Below, in pieces: positions 10,252 through 18,695 of a stretch of 21,967 nt of DNA. Source of the DNA: Hemicentrotus pulcherrimus (lineage: Eukaryota > Echinodermata > Echinoidea > Camarodonta > Strongylocentrotidae); NCBI GenBank assembly GCA_003118195.1, contig BEXV01000069.1, positions 222,841-244,807 of the forward strand, read 5' to 3'. Each line of letters begins with the position of its first letter. The stretch's first letter is position 1. A program made the position numbers and the translations under genes. The notes beneath the pieces were generated by a model. The model was not told the DNA's origin, made no database searches, and saw only the letters and a program-made list of their open reading frames with translations.

Positions 10252-10761
10252 CTCGAGTTAAAAAAGATCAACGAATTACACGTAATAAAAGGGATAATGA
10301 TAAATTGTTCTATACTTCCAGTAATATTCGATTCATAATTTGCTATCATAAATATGTACTCATCAACAAATAGATGTTCCACTTCATTAGCGATACTTTG
10401 TCCTGTTCAAGGGAATGGCGATGTGACTTTCGGCGGATCACTGTATAGAAATGACGATGAAATGTTTCTCAGGAAAAGTCGTTATCAGTCACAGATTCAG
10501 ATTCACTGAATATGAGTAAACGAACTGTGCAGTTGGAAATTCTAATGAAGCACTGGTAGACCGCTAGTGGGCGCCTTGTCTTAATGCTGTGTGTCATATT
10601 CTTTTTTCAATGGGGTTCGCCTAGAAAGTCGAAATAATAGCCCATTAAACCTAAAATATGTCTGTAAACTTGAACAAGATACATGTGTAATTGAACAATC
10701 CGAATTTTATGTCAAGGGATCATTTTGCAATGAAAAAGGATATAAATCATACATGAGAGAC

Positions 10762-10763
<2 letters not shown>
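10252..10763. other. receptor 5' flank, no gene seen
   Basis: The 5' side of the receptor gene presumably contains its promoter and 5' UTR on the minus strand. I could not identify a convincing TATA box, initiator or upstream exon. The sequence is AT-rich and leads into the (TAA)n microsatellite. Confidence 0.45.

Positions 10764-10800
<37 letters not shown>
10764..10800 (+). repeat. (TAA)n microsatellite, about 12 units
   Basis: An uninterrupted TAA/AAT trinucleotide repeat that directly precedes the left end of the composite element. Likely length-polymorphic. Confidence 0.95.
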
Positions 10801-10801
<1 letters not shown>

Positions 10802-10923
10802 TAGAAATTTAATTCGTCATGGGGACGAATTAGGTGGTCTGTCTTCTTGATCATGATAGATTTGAATATTTACTATATAGAGAAAGGGAGAAGTAATATA
10901 CACATGTAAACGATTATGATCAT

Positions 10924-11472
10924 GATGATATTGCTTGCAAAAGACAGGAATGTAGAATCCAGATTTGAGAAAAGTCATATCCCATAGAGATTACACGCAA
11001 AAAGTAAATGTTCAAGTGATAATAGGGTAATAATAAGATAAATATAGTTGTTTTTTTACATAATTTGCCATTCTATGTGTTTTAATATTCAAAGGAGATG
11101 GTACAGTGAAAGGTCAAAAAGAAAAAAAAGTGAAGAAAAACAATTGTTGGAGACGCCCGGACTCGAACCAGGGACCTCGAGGTCGGAAGTCAAGTGCTTT
11201 ACCGATATACCAAAACATATCCCATTGAGATTACACGTAAACGGAAAATGGAATTCTCAAATCCCACTTTGTAAGTGAAATATGAGCATGATCCCGGCAT
11301 CTGATCGAACAATAAAGGGCACATTAAAGATAGCTTATTCTCTCAGCTAGAACATACTCAAAGCTCAGCCAAAACGAAGCCAAAACGACGGAGATATTGC
11401 TCTTGAAAGACGGGAATGTCAAATTCAGTTTTGAGAAAAAGTCATGTCCCATAGAGAATACACGCAAAATGT
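10924..11472 (+). repeat. spaced internal repeats, ~230-bp period
   Basis: The motif CAT(A/G)TCCCAT(A/T)GAGA(T/A)TACACG occurs at 10976, 11216 and 11443, with spacings of 240 and 227 bp. The first and third copies share about 80 bp (10924-11003 and 11391-11472), including GACAGGAATGTAGAATCC versus GACGGGAATGTCAAATTC. The middle copy instead has the tRNA-like sequence on its left. A further pair, CTCAGCTAGAACATA (11342) and CTCAGCTACAACATA (11564), lies 222 bp apart and points to the same period. This suggests a degenerate tandem array inside the element. Confidence 0.65.
11148..11219 (-). pseudogene. tRNA-Gly(TCC)-like pseudogene / tRNA-derived repeat
   Basis: On the minus strand an A-box-like segment TGGTATATCGGTAAAGC (ends at 11212) is followed by an intact B box GGTTCGAGTCC. 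The T-arm pairs well: CCAGG (11168-11172) against CCCGG (11156-11160) on the plus strand. Spacing puts TCC in the anticodon position (11185-11187), and the D-arm start TGGTATA resembles eukaryotic tRNA-Gly. The acceptor halves do not pair, and only two of five anticodon-stem pairs form, so it is not a working tRNA. It sits inside the repeat array, as expected for a tRNA-derived SINE head or a captured tRNA pseudogene. The isotype is uncertain. Confidence 0.6.
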
Positions 11473-11641
11473 GAAAAATTGACATGCCTCCATTTATCGC
11501 AAAAATGTGCCATGATGCCCTTGTCAAAATGAAAATTTGTGTGACTGCATTTGTAGAGAATTGTCTCAGCTACAACATATCAAAAATTGGAAGAAAATAG
11601 ATTAACATATCAGGAGATACAGTCAATTTTCCAAAAATATG

Positions 11642-12327
11642 ATGACGTCATAATATGCAAATTGAAATTTTGAGTTTGGAGGCCATTATGATGACGTCAT
11701 GAGTTAATTGAGGGTCAAATGAGACATGAAATCATATCTATCATTCCTCTTCTACCCAAATATGAAAAAAATTCGGGGGTTTATAGACTATTTTAAGAGC
11801 TAGAGTTAAATTCGTGGAGGCATGTTTTTGCCCATGTATTGTGGATAGGATAGCGCACATCCGCGCGCAATGTTAACTTTGACTGACGCTAATTGCATTA
11901 TTACTGGTCAGAAAAAGATGAACAAGGTATCAAAATGCTTGGAAAAATGTTTCAAATATGATGACGGAAAAAAATTGGTGTTTCTATGTTGCAATATGCC
12001 ATTACGCGCGGAAACGCGCGCGCATGTGCGCGCGCGCGTTTTTTTGCCAAATGCTTCAAATGACCTGATTCGTACTCTCCTTTATTAGTTTAGTGATTTT
12101 GGGCACTTTAAAATTTTGACGCGCGCGTCATGACCTTTATGTGACCTTTGATGACATGAGCTCTTGACCCTTGACCTGACGTTTATGTGATGTGAATATG
12201 AATGACCTTTGCTAATGCATCATGAAAATATGATGGATAACGGGAAATCACAAAATGGCGCCTGGATGACGTCACGATAACCTGATGACCTTCAAAATGT
12301 TTGTGTCACGTCTCGTGACAGTGACCT
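11642..12327. promoter_or_regulatory. cluster of TGACCT half-sites, DR5 and CRE palindromes
   Basis: The CRE palindrome TGACGTCA occurs at 11643-11650, 11692-11699 and 12267-12274. TGACCT (AGGTCA on the minus strand, the nuclear-receptor half-site) occurs exactly seven times, at 12061, 12131, 12142, 12172, 12203, 12286 and 12322. The pair at 12131 and 12142 is a perfect direct repeat with a 5-nt spacer; on the minus strand it reads AGGTCACATAAAGGTCA, the consensus DR5 architecture bound by RAR/RXR in bilaterians. The motifs are seen directly. Activity is inference. They may only reflect the consensus of a repeat family. Confidence 0.4.
12004..12039. repeat. alternating purine-pyrimidine CG tract (Z-DNA-prone)
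   Basis: Positions 12014-12039 alternate purine and pyrimidine perfectly for 26 bases, almost all CG/GC, with a shorter CG run just before (12004-12010) and another at 12119-12128. This CpG-dense island is very unlike its AT-rich surroundings and lies inside the composite element. Such tracts favour the left-handed Z form under supercoiling. Confidence 0.75.
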
Positions 12328-12489
12328 ATTATTGTGCTAAAATTGAATGAAATTGATTGAAGTGATCTTGAGTTATCCGGGCCACAAACAAGTGAAGAAA
12401 TAAAGAAATAAAGAAAGAAAATTCTGACGAAACTAATAGGTGATCTGTCTACGACAGACCACCTAATAATCAATCACTCATTAAATTTA

Positions 12490-12983
12490 TTTTGATCTTT
12501 TATAGATGACATCGAAAGTTATCAAGTGTAGGCAATTACCAGCTGAAAATTATCTGATATCGATGTCTTTTCTCTCGAGTCTTTCGTATGATTTGTCTTC
12601 CTTTCTCGCCTCATCTTGTTGTTGTTGTTGTTTTTCATGGGCTATTTGTAAGGTAACTGTATGTCACAAACATGAGGCATGATTATGTTTCTGTTGTCTT
12701 TGTTAGCCCATTTTCGCATAAAGATAGAAAAGGGCTCAATGCTATATTGAGTGCCAGGCTGTCACTATCACCTAGGTCCGATGATCTGCCCAGGGTAACC
12801 ACATCAGTGCTTAATAAGCTTTAGGCCCTGCAATTGCAATTTCAATTACCCAGCATCTCAGGTGTATCGATTTTTAAAACACCCGGGCCAAGAGGAACAA
12901 AACCTGGGTAAAAAAAATCCCCAGAAATGATGCATTCCCGACTAGCATAAATGAGCTCTACCCGCATACTTCTCATAACCATA
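12490..12983. other. noncoding stretch left of first LINE
   Basis: It contains a (GTT)n patch near 12618-12635. The part from about 12780 may be ORF1 or linker remnant of the following LINE, but I cannot recognise a zinc knuckle or other ORF1 domain in it. Confidence 0.4.
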
Positions 12984-12997
12984 GTTCTTCTTTTTAT

Positions 12998-13600
12998 AAC
13001 ACATGGAATGCTCAAAGCATGAACGCTCATGGCTTCGAATTCTATTACTCGTTGGTAGAATCGGCATCTGAAAAGCCAAGTATTATTTGCGTGCAGGAAA
13101 CCTGGTACAACGATTATAATGCTATAGATTGTCCAGACTATTCACGATTACTGAAAAACAGAAATGGTGGACGAGGTGGTCTGGCTTTTTATATTCACAA
13201 GTCAGTGACTTTTAAAACCATTCAGACATCAGCTGAATGAGAATATCAAATAATAGACTTATATTCACCTAAAAGGATTTCAGGTATAAATTTGTATAAC
13301 CAATGTAAAAAGCCTAAATGAGCTGTTAACAGATTGCCCAAAAAACATAATCATTTGCGGTGATTTTAACGCTCACAATAAATTATGGGGTGGTGTTAAT
13401 ACGGATAGTAATGGCAAAGTTGTGGAAGAATTTATCCAGCATATTGATTTGGTATTTGGTACACGACTGGATCGTCACACAGGAAGGTTTTCTGCCTTAG
13501 ACCTGACTATGGTATCAAAAGGACTAGCCTCATCTGCCATCTGGCAAGTGACAGAGGACAGTTTCGGGAGTGATCACTCTGTGATAAGTTTTAACTTTCA
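12998..13600 (+). pseudogene. AP-type endonuclease domain of LINE (broken)
   Basis: This is the remnant of the domain that nicks target DNA for target-primed reverse transcription. Recognisable motifs in order: WNAQSMNAHG at the N-terminus, ICVQETW with the metal-binding Glu codon at 13097-13099, GGLAFYIHKSV near 13180, GDFNAHN at 13359-13379, ALDLT near 13497, and SDHSV starting at 13569 with the catalytic Asp-His pair. So the active-site residues survive. The frame is broken by a TGA at 13238-13240 and a frameshift near 13300, so no full-length product is possible. An ATG at 13019 opens the longest piece but lies inside the domain, so it is not the original start. Confidence 0.85.
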
Positions 13601-15720
13601 GCTAGGCCCCGTCGTTAAAAACATTCATCATCAAAATGAGCACCCAGTAACTTTGTCGTTTAAGGACGCAAATTTGGAATTGTATAGAAAGGAAATTCCT
13701 AAACAATTAAGTGTACTGGATCCCACTGAATTCAAAATGTTGAATGTTCAAGGAAAATATGAATATTTTGGACACGCAGTTGTAGTATCTGCTGATATCA
13801 TGTTTGCAAAGAAAGAAAAGAAGTATTAATACTTGAACCGTGTTCCATGGTGGAATTAAGAAGCTAAGAAACTCGGCTATAAATAGATTTGAGAAGAAAA
13901 CACTGCTGTTTGAGGATCTTAACATTTATTAGGAGAAAAGGGCATATGCACACAAAAAAAGGGGGCACAAAGAGAATAATGGCATCAATACTGTAAAAAA
14001 TTATCTCGTTCCACGGATATAAGTACGGTATGGAAGAATGTAAGGGGTATTCAGAATACCCAACCACGAAATATTCCTACCATTACTAAGAGCGCTTGGA
14101 GACTCCCATCACAAACGCGCTTGATAAAGAAAACACCTCTATGGAAGTTGTTTGTAGTGTAGGCTCATCATTGAGTGTAAACGATTATGAAAGAAGGAAC
14201 GAATTTGAACAGGAAATTATAGATAAGCTTGATTTAAGTCAAGAAATAGAAAGTGTATTAAATGAATACTTTAGAGTCACTGAATTGGAAAAGAGTATAA
14301 CTGGGATGAAGGATTTTGCACTCGGGCAGTGAGAACGGAATATTACCCAAACTGATTGGGCAGTTGCGCGTTACTGCTATCCAGTATCTTTTCGATTTGT
14401 TTAATGAGGTCTGGGACAGTTCCCTCCTGCCAGGACAATGGTTGCAGTCTATTCTAATTCCAGTTTTTGAAGCTGGAAAAGATTCATCAAACCCTTCATC
14501 ATACATATCTATCTCACTATCCCCAGTACTCTGTATTTAGCTTATGGAGAGGATGGTGAAAACCGTTTGAAATGGTTTATTGAAAAATATGATATTATTA
14601 CCCCGTTACAATCGGGTTTTCGAAAAGAGAGGAGCACAGTGGACCAAATCATTAGATTAGAGACCGATATTCATTAGGCTAAGAAGCATTTTTTAGCCGG
14701 AGGACGGCTCAAGTTAAAGTAGACGGGACGGGACACTGTCATACAGTAAGGTATTACTACAAGGAATTCCGCAGGGAAGTGTAATCAGCCCACTGTTATT
14801 TACATTTCATGCTGAATTCTGAATGATATAGGTTTTTAAAACAAAATAGCCAACGTTTATATATATGCAGATGATATTTGTATATGGTTCTCTAGCCGAA
14901 ACTTAAATGTGCAATAAATAAAGTTCAAACGGCTATATAGAAAACTTGTGTAAAAGATGGGGCGTTTATGTCTCATGTTCAAAGTAAAACACAGTCCTAT
15001 TTGGTAGACGGGAAATAAAAGAAGTAAAGCTAAAGATTAATGATTGCATTATTTCTCAGCATAATTCACACAAATTCCAAGGAATCTGGTTTGACCACAG
15101 ATTAACCTGGGCTACTCATGTTGATTTTATTGTTGAAAAATGCAAAAAAACGTCTGAATTTATTACGCTGTATAGCGGGAACGCAATGGGGATGCAACTC
15201 CCGAGTATTGTTAATGGTATATAAAGGCCTTATCAGGCCTACTATAGATTATGGATGCGAAGCATATGGGTCAGCATCAAATACTCTTTTGAAGAAAAAA
15301 AAAATGATTCTATCCAATAGCAAGCTCTTAGGATTATCACTGGTGGATTACCCATGGCATCACTAGCTGCAGCGCTTCAGGTCGAGTGCGGAGAGCCCCC
15401 CCTCGGAGTTTCGTAGACAGGTCTTTGTTGACAAATACAAATTGTATCTACAATCAAAAAAGGATAATCATCCAACAAAGTATATTCTACACAATTGTTG
15501 GCGATACGAATGTAATAAATGGAAAGAGAATGAGGGCCCTGTCATTAATAGAGCCTGCACTTTAGAAACACCAAACCTAGAAAAAACAGGCAGATTGTAT
15601 TCCTCGCACTCCTCATTGGCATCTTGTGAAACCAAACGTCTCATTCTGTATACATGATCAAGTAAAAAAGAAAGAATCGCTTGCAATACAGCAGTTTAAT
15701 AAACTGTGTTGAAATTTTGA
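13601..15720 (+). pseudogene. reverse transcriptase of LINE, motif A deleted
   Basis: The linker leads into ELEKSITGMKDF (about 14283), then the RT finger motif IPVFEAGKDSSNPSSY (about 14449-14500). Next come QSGFRKERSTVDQI (about 14610), GIPQGSVISPLLF (14763-14801) and YADD (14864-14875), the catalytic palm motif. Between KKHFLA (about 14690) and QVKVDGT (about 14708) only a few codons remain where about 45 residues with motif A, which carries the first catalytic Asp, belong. The C-terminal part includes RPTIDYGCEAYG (about 15238) and VECGEPPLG (about 15382). There are many stops and frameshifts. Clearly dead. Confidence 0.85.
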
Positions 15721-15767
15721 ATACTGTCAATTCATTGAAATAAGTTATTCTTGTAGTCATGATGAGA

Positions 15768-17307
15768 TGAGTACGCACTTTTTAAAACAAATATCAGGAA
15801 GTATTGTAACACCTTTAGTACACATTTGTAATGTATCACTTACAACAGGAGTCTTTCCGGACTCGCTGAAAATAGCAAAAGTAATTCCAATAAACAAAAA
15901 AAACGACTCTTCTCTAGTTTCAAACGCCTTGTGAGATAATGCATGGCCGTCAAGAAGATTTGTTTATGTTGGGGACCGGGGTAAAATGCAATAAATTATT
16001 GAAAATTTATTGCATTTTCTGTTTTTATTTTAATTTATGGAAACTTCACCCTACCCTAGCCCCCGCTGCGTACAGTCATGGTTCAGTGACAAAACAATGA
16101 CCTCGTAACTGTGAGGCCCCATGATCAAAATCGTGTCGATGTGCTATATAAGTGCCCTTTTGTGGGGAATTAATCCTCATTACTGTCATTTATGACTTGA
16201 GGGCGTAGGTCCCCTGGTTAATAAGCATAGTAGAATACACATGCTTTAGCAGTCCCGCAAAACACACATTGGCAAGTTGTTATTCAATAAAATCTGAGAA
16301 TATATACTGTTATCTAGATCTATTATTTTTAAATAATTTTTAAAATAATTCCATGAATTGGGGTAAAACTAAAATATTCCACCTTTACGAGCGACAGTGT
16401 ATGTTACGATTCAAATGAATCAGAATTAGTATGTACAACTTGTGGAATGCCATATAATGGTCAATCCTCGGCCCTTTGTTATTTTTTATATATGTGATAT
16501 TTATAATTCATCAAATGCACTACAGTATATTTTTTTCGCTGATGACACCAATGCATTTTGTTCCAATTCAGATTTTCAGATCCTTTTAAGAAATATTAAC
16601 GCTGAATTACCAAAATTATCGAAATGGCTTAGAAGTAATAAACTGTCTCTTAATTTACAGAAAACAAACTATATATTTTCAGAACAGAAAAAATACGATA
16701 TTCCTGACATTTAAATTACTTCGGATGGTGAATTATTGGAAAAAAAGAATAGCACAACTTTCCTTGGTGCTTTGATCAATGGAAATCTGAGATGGAATAA
16801 TCATGTGCAATATATTTCTAATACTATTTCATGTGATATTGGTATACTCTGTAAATTGAAACATTATGTCCCTTCAAATATCTTGTTTATGTTTTATAAT
16901 TTATTAATACTGCCTTATATTTCATATTGTAACATTGAATAGGCAAATTCGAAAGGCAACGTTGACGCCATTTACTATTACAAACGAAAGCCATGCGTAT
17001 ATATCTTGTTTCTTCCTATCGCGACCACACCAATCCATTGTTTTAAAAACTAAAAACTCTAAAAGCTGATGATATAAATTTTCTACAAATAGCACTTTTC
17101 ATGTTTCGCTTACAAAATGGTCTACTACCTTCATACTTCCCCCATTGTTTAATTTGAATAAAACCATCCACTCTAACTGCATTGGCTTTCAAATCCATTA
17201 GAGACGCCGGCCCAGACATGAACTCTCTGCCCATTGCATTAAGAAACCTTAGGACATTGTATTCTTTTATTAAGGCAGTTAAAGCTATGTTATTGTCTAA
17301 GTATTGA
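15768..17307 (+). pseudogene. reverse transcriptase of CR1-like LINE (broken)
   Basis: The left piece encodes TGVFPDSLKIAKVIPINKK (about 15846-15902), the RT finger that normally continues into NYRPISLL. It stops after SLVSN near 15927. The right piece resumes near 16395 with ESELVCTTCGMP, the lead-in to the PQGS motif, then FADD at 16535-16546 and WLRSNKLSLNLQKT. A stop at 16712-16714 and a frameshift follow before FLGALINGNLRWNNHV and LPYISYC. A further frameshift leads to the C-terminal NSLPIALRN and the stop at 17305. The palm motif-A region is absent and replaced by about 470 bp of noncoding sequence. Confidence 0.8.
15930..16390. other. noncoding insert inside CR1-like RT, with 15-bp palindrome
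   Basis: This block interrupts the RT. It contains a perfect inverted repeat AAAATGCAATAAATT (15983-15997) and AATTTATTGCATTTT (16004-16018) with a 6-nt loop. GGGGTAAAA occurs near both sides (about 15978 and 16361). It could be a small inserted element that carried away part of the RT, or a deletion with filler DNA. I find no clear terminal repeats or target duplication. Confidence 0.45.
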
Positions 17308-17547
17308 TCCTGTCGTGTGTAATTTTACTGTATTCATGTTCGTGTGTACATTGACTGTATATTTAACAATGATGTATAATCGTCCATGACCTAGCATCGT
17401 TTATCCATTCATGAATGAACCTGCGTTCAATCAGCAGATGTATGAGATTTATTGTATTATTTTCAACGCCCCTTCTCTCCCCTTTCCTTTTCTCTTCTGC
17501 AAGTCACACTCTTTTTTATTTATATTTTTTATTGTTGTATCTTAGTT

Positions 17548-17594
17548 GAGGGCTGCGGGCACGCCAAGCTACTTTGCTTATTTCTGTAGCCCTC
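17548..17594 (+). other. 3' UTR hairpin of CR1-like LINE
   Basis: GAGGGCT (17548-17554) pairs perfectly with AGCCCTC (17588-17594) across a 33-nt loop in the 3' UTR, about 170 nt upstream of the repetitive tail. In many LINEs a 3' UTR stem-loop is recognised by the element's own reverse transcriptase. The position fits that role here, but the role is inferred. Confidence 0.55.
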
Positions 17595-17734
17595 CTGCAT
17601 CTAATGTATTTTGATTATGCATTCAATATATTTGTTTAACTTCGTTTATTATCTGTATAAAATTATATACACTTAAAATATTGTATCAAACAATATTATG
17701 TTCATGTAAATTTATGATGAAAAAAAATGCAGAA

Positions 17735-17766
17735 TCCAATTAAATCAAATCAAATTAAATCAAACT
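17735..17766 (+). repeat. LINE 3' tail, AATCA/AAATT pentamer repeats
   Basis: Imperfect pentamers (CCAATTAAATCAAATCAAAT and onward) end the element at about 17766. Short microsatellite tails instead of poly(A) are usual for CR1 and related LINEs. Confidence 0.65.
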
Positions 17767-17885
17767 GTGCATTTGAATATATTTCAATAAAATGGAACAC
17801 CCACTTGAAAATATATACAGATGGATCCTAACTTGATGATTTTTTTCTCTCTTATCTTCAAGCGAGGTTTTTGTTACCATAATAG

Positions 17886-18614
17886 CAGGGACTTGATAGA
17901 CGAGGGCTGGAATCAAGCCGGCGAAACTCTTGTAATTTATTCAACGCGTCCGTGAGTTCTAAAGCGTAACAATGGAATGTGTAACATTCCACTTGGCTTT
18001 GAAGTTCCATGCTCCGAACCGCACTTCCACTGCGGGGACTTTCGGAAGCCAGGCACCAGTTTTACATTTATTACAAAATATTAAATTACCGGCAAAATTT
18101 CAGTGTAAATCAAAAACTTTATATGGGGATTGTATTGGGAATAGTGCATCAAACAAATTTTCAAATTTAGAACTCCGTCCTTCCTATAATTTGTGTGCCA
18201 GAGTTGGTAAAAGAAAAATTACATCCTGACAAAAACTCAATATTTTAGGATGATGCGCTAATTTGTGCATGCTTTAATGTCCCGTTATTTGATCCATGAT
18301 TTACAATCTTCAATAACATTTAGTTCGCTAATGCGTGTTTTCGCGTGTTTTTTGTATTTTTCAACTTTAAAAAAGGTTGAAATTACACAAGTTTGTGTTC
18401 GCTTGTTCTACTCTTTACACATTCAACAGTGGATGATAAATAATTGGAAGGGACAGCGAACAACTGCTGTGATACCATTTTTTGATGTAGGAATTCTAAA
18501 TCCTGAAATTTCATGTGCTCTTTTATTCTACCAGCTGCAGATTAGCGCATAACTTTTCGGCGGCGTGGAGCATGGAGTCAAAGGAGATTCCAGTCCTTGT
18601 CTATCAAGTCCCTG
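17886..18614. mobile_element. nonautonomous DNA transposon, 729 bp, 29-bp TIRs
   Basis: The left end (17886-17914) starts CAGGGACTTGATAGACGAGG and continues GCTGGAATC. The right end (18586-18614) is its inverted copy, with 27 of 29 bases identical. The interior has only short unconserved frames, so no transposase is encoded. CAGGG-type termini are typical of hAT elements, and P-like elements can look similar. The flanking 8-mers (CATAATAG and ATCTAATG) do not match, so the expected hAT 8-bp duplication is not visible and the superfamily stays open. It lies between the tails of two oppositely oriented LINEs. Confidence 0.75.
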
Positions 18615-18695
18615 ATCTAATGCAGAATTCAAAACCAGGGGTTGTTTACCCGTTCCCGGCATACTATTGGAAACATAATTAATGCTATTTAACTT

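Larger units (their letters stand above)
10805..12488. mobile_element. composite nonautonomous element with inverted ends, ~1.65 kb
   Basis: ATTAGGTGGTCTGTC at 10829-10843 is an exact inverted copy of 12453-12467. Just outside each copy lies a second matched motif, AAATTTAAT (10805-10813) and ATTAAATTT (12480-12488), at similar distance (15 versus 12 nt), so the ends probably extend that far. Each end also folds on itself. The left has AATTCGTC/GACGAATT (10811-10831). The right has a 16-bp imperfect stem with a TAC loop (12434-12469). No transposase is encoded. The interior holds repeats spaced by about 230 bp, a tRNA-like sequence, a CG tract and clustered TGACCT motifs, with A-rich AAATAAAG units before the right end. 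A foldback-type DNA element or a composite of several repeats are both possible. Confidence 0.6.
12984..15745 (+). mobile_element. dead LINE, I/Jockey-like, EN plus RT
   Basis: A degenerate non-LTR retrotransposon in sense orientation. In order it has an AP-type endonuclease (12998-13600), a basic linker (about 13840-14330), a reverse transcriptase (about 14330-14920) and a C-terminal region (about 15050-15720). It is broken by several stops, frameshifts and at least one internal deletion. The endonuclease spacing (GDFNAHN, later ALDLT, then SDHSVI) and the RT context resemble the I/Nimb and Jockey groups. I-type elements normally end in an RNase H domain; here the coding remnant stops near 15720, where the next LINE begins. 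No ORF1 was recognised. Confidence 0.85.
15760..17770 (+). mobile_element. dead CR1-like LINE with preserved 3' end
   Basis: A second non-LTR retrotransposon follows head to tail. It starts abruptly inside the RT (ISGSIVTPLVHICNVSL at about 15794) and so lacks its endonuclease. It ends in coding sequence at TGA 17305-17307, then a 3' UTR with a hairpin (17548-17594) and an AATCA/AAATC-type tail to about 17766. The RT fragments, FADD palm motif and C-terminal motifs (LRWNNHV, LPYISYC, LQNGLLP, NSLPIALRN) resemble CR1/Jockey-group elements. The intact 3' end with a missing 5' part is the normal outcome of incomplete target-primed reverse transcription. Confidence 0.8.

Noticed and set aside
10976..11468. 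CRISPR-like array, because of repeated 22-bp motifs at regular spacing
   Set aside because: The spacing is about 230 bp, there are only three copies, they diverge, and the DNA is eukaryotic. It is an eroded tandem repeat.
17972..18552. Two open frames (85 and 95 codons) inside the 729-bp TIR element, as a possible transposase
   Set aside because: They are short, lack any DDE/DDD-type or zinc-finger motif, and are too small for a transposase. The element is treated as nonautonomous.
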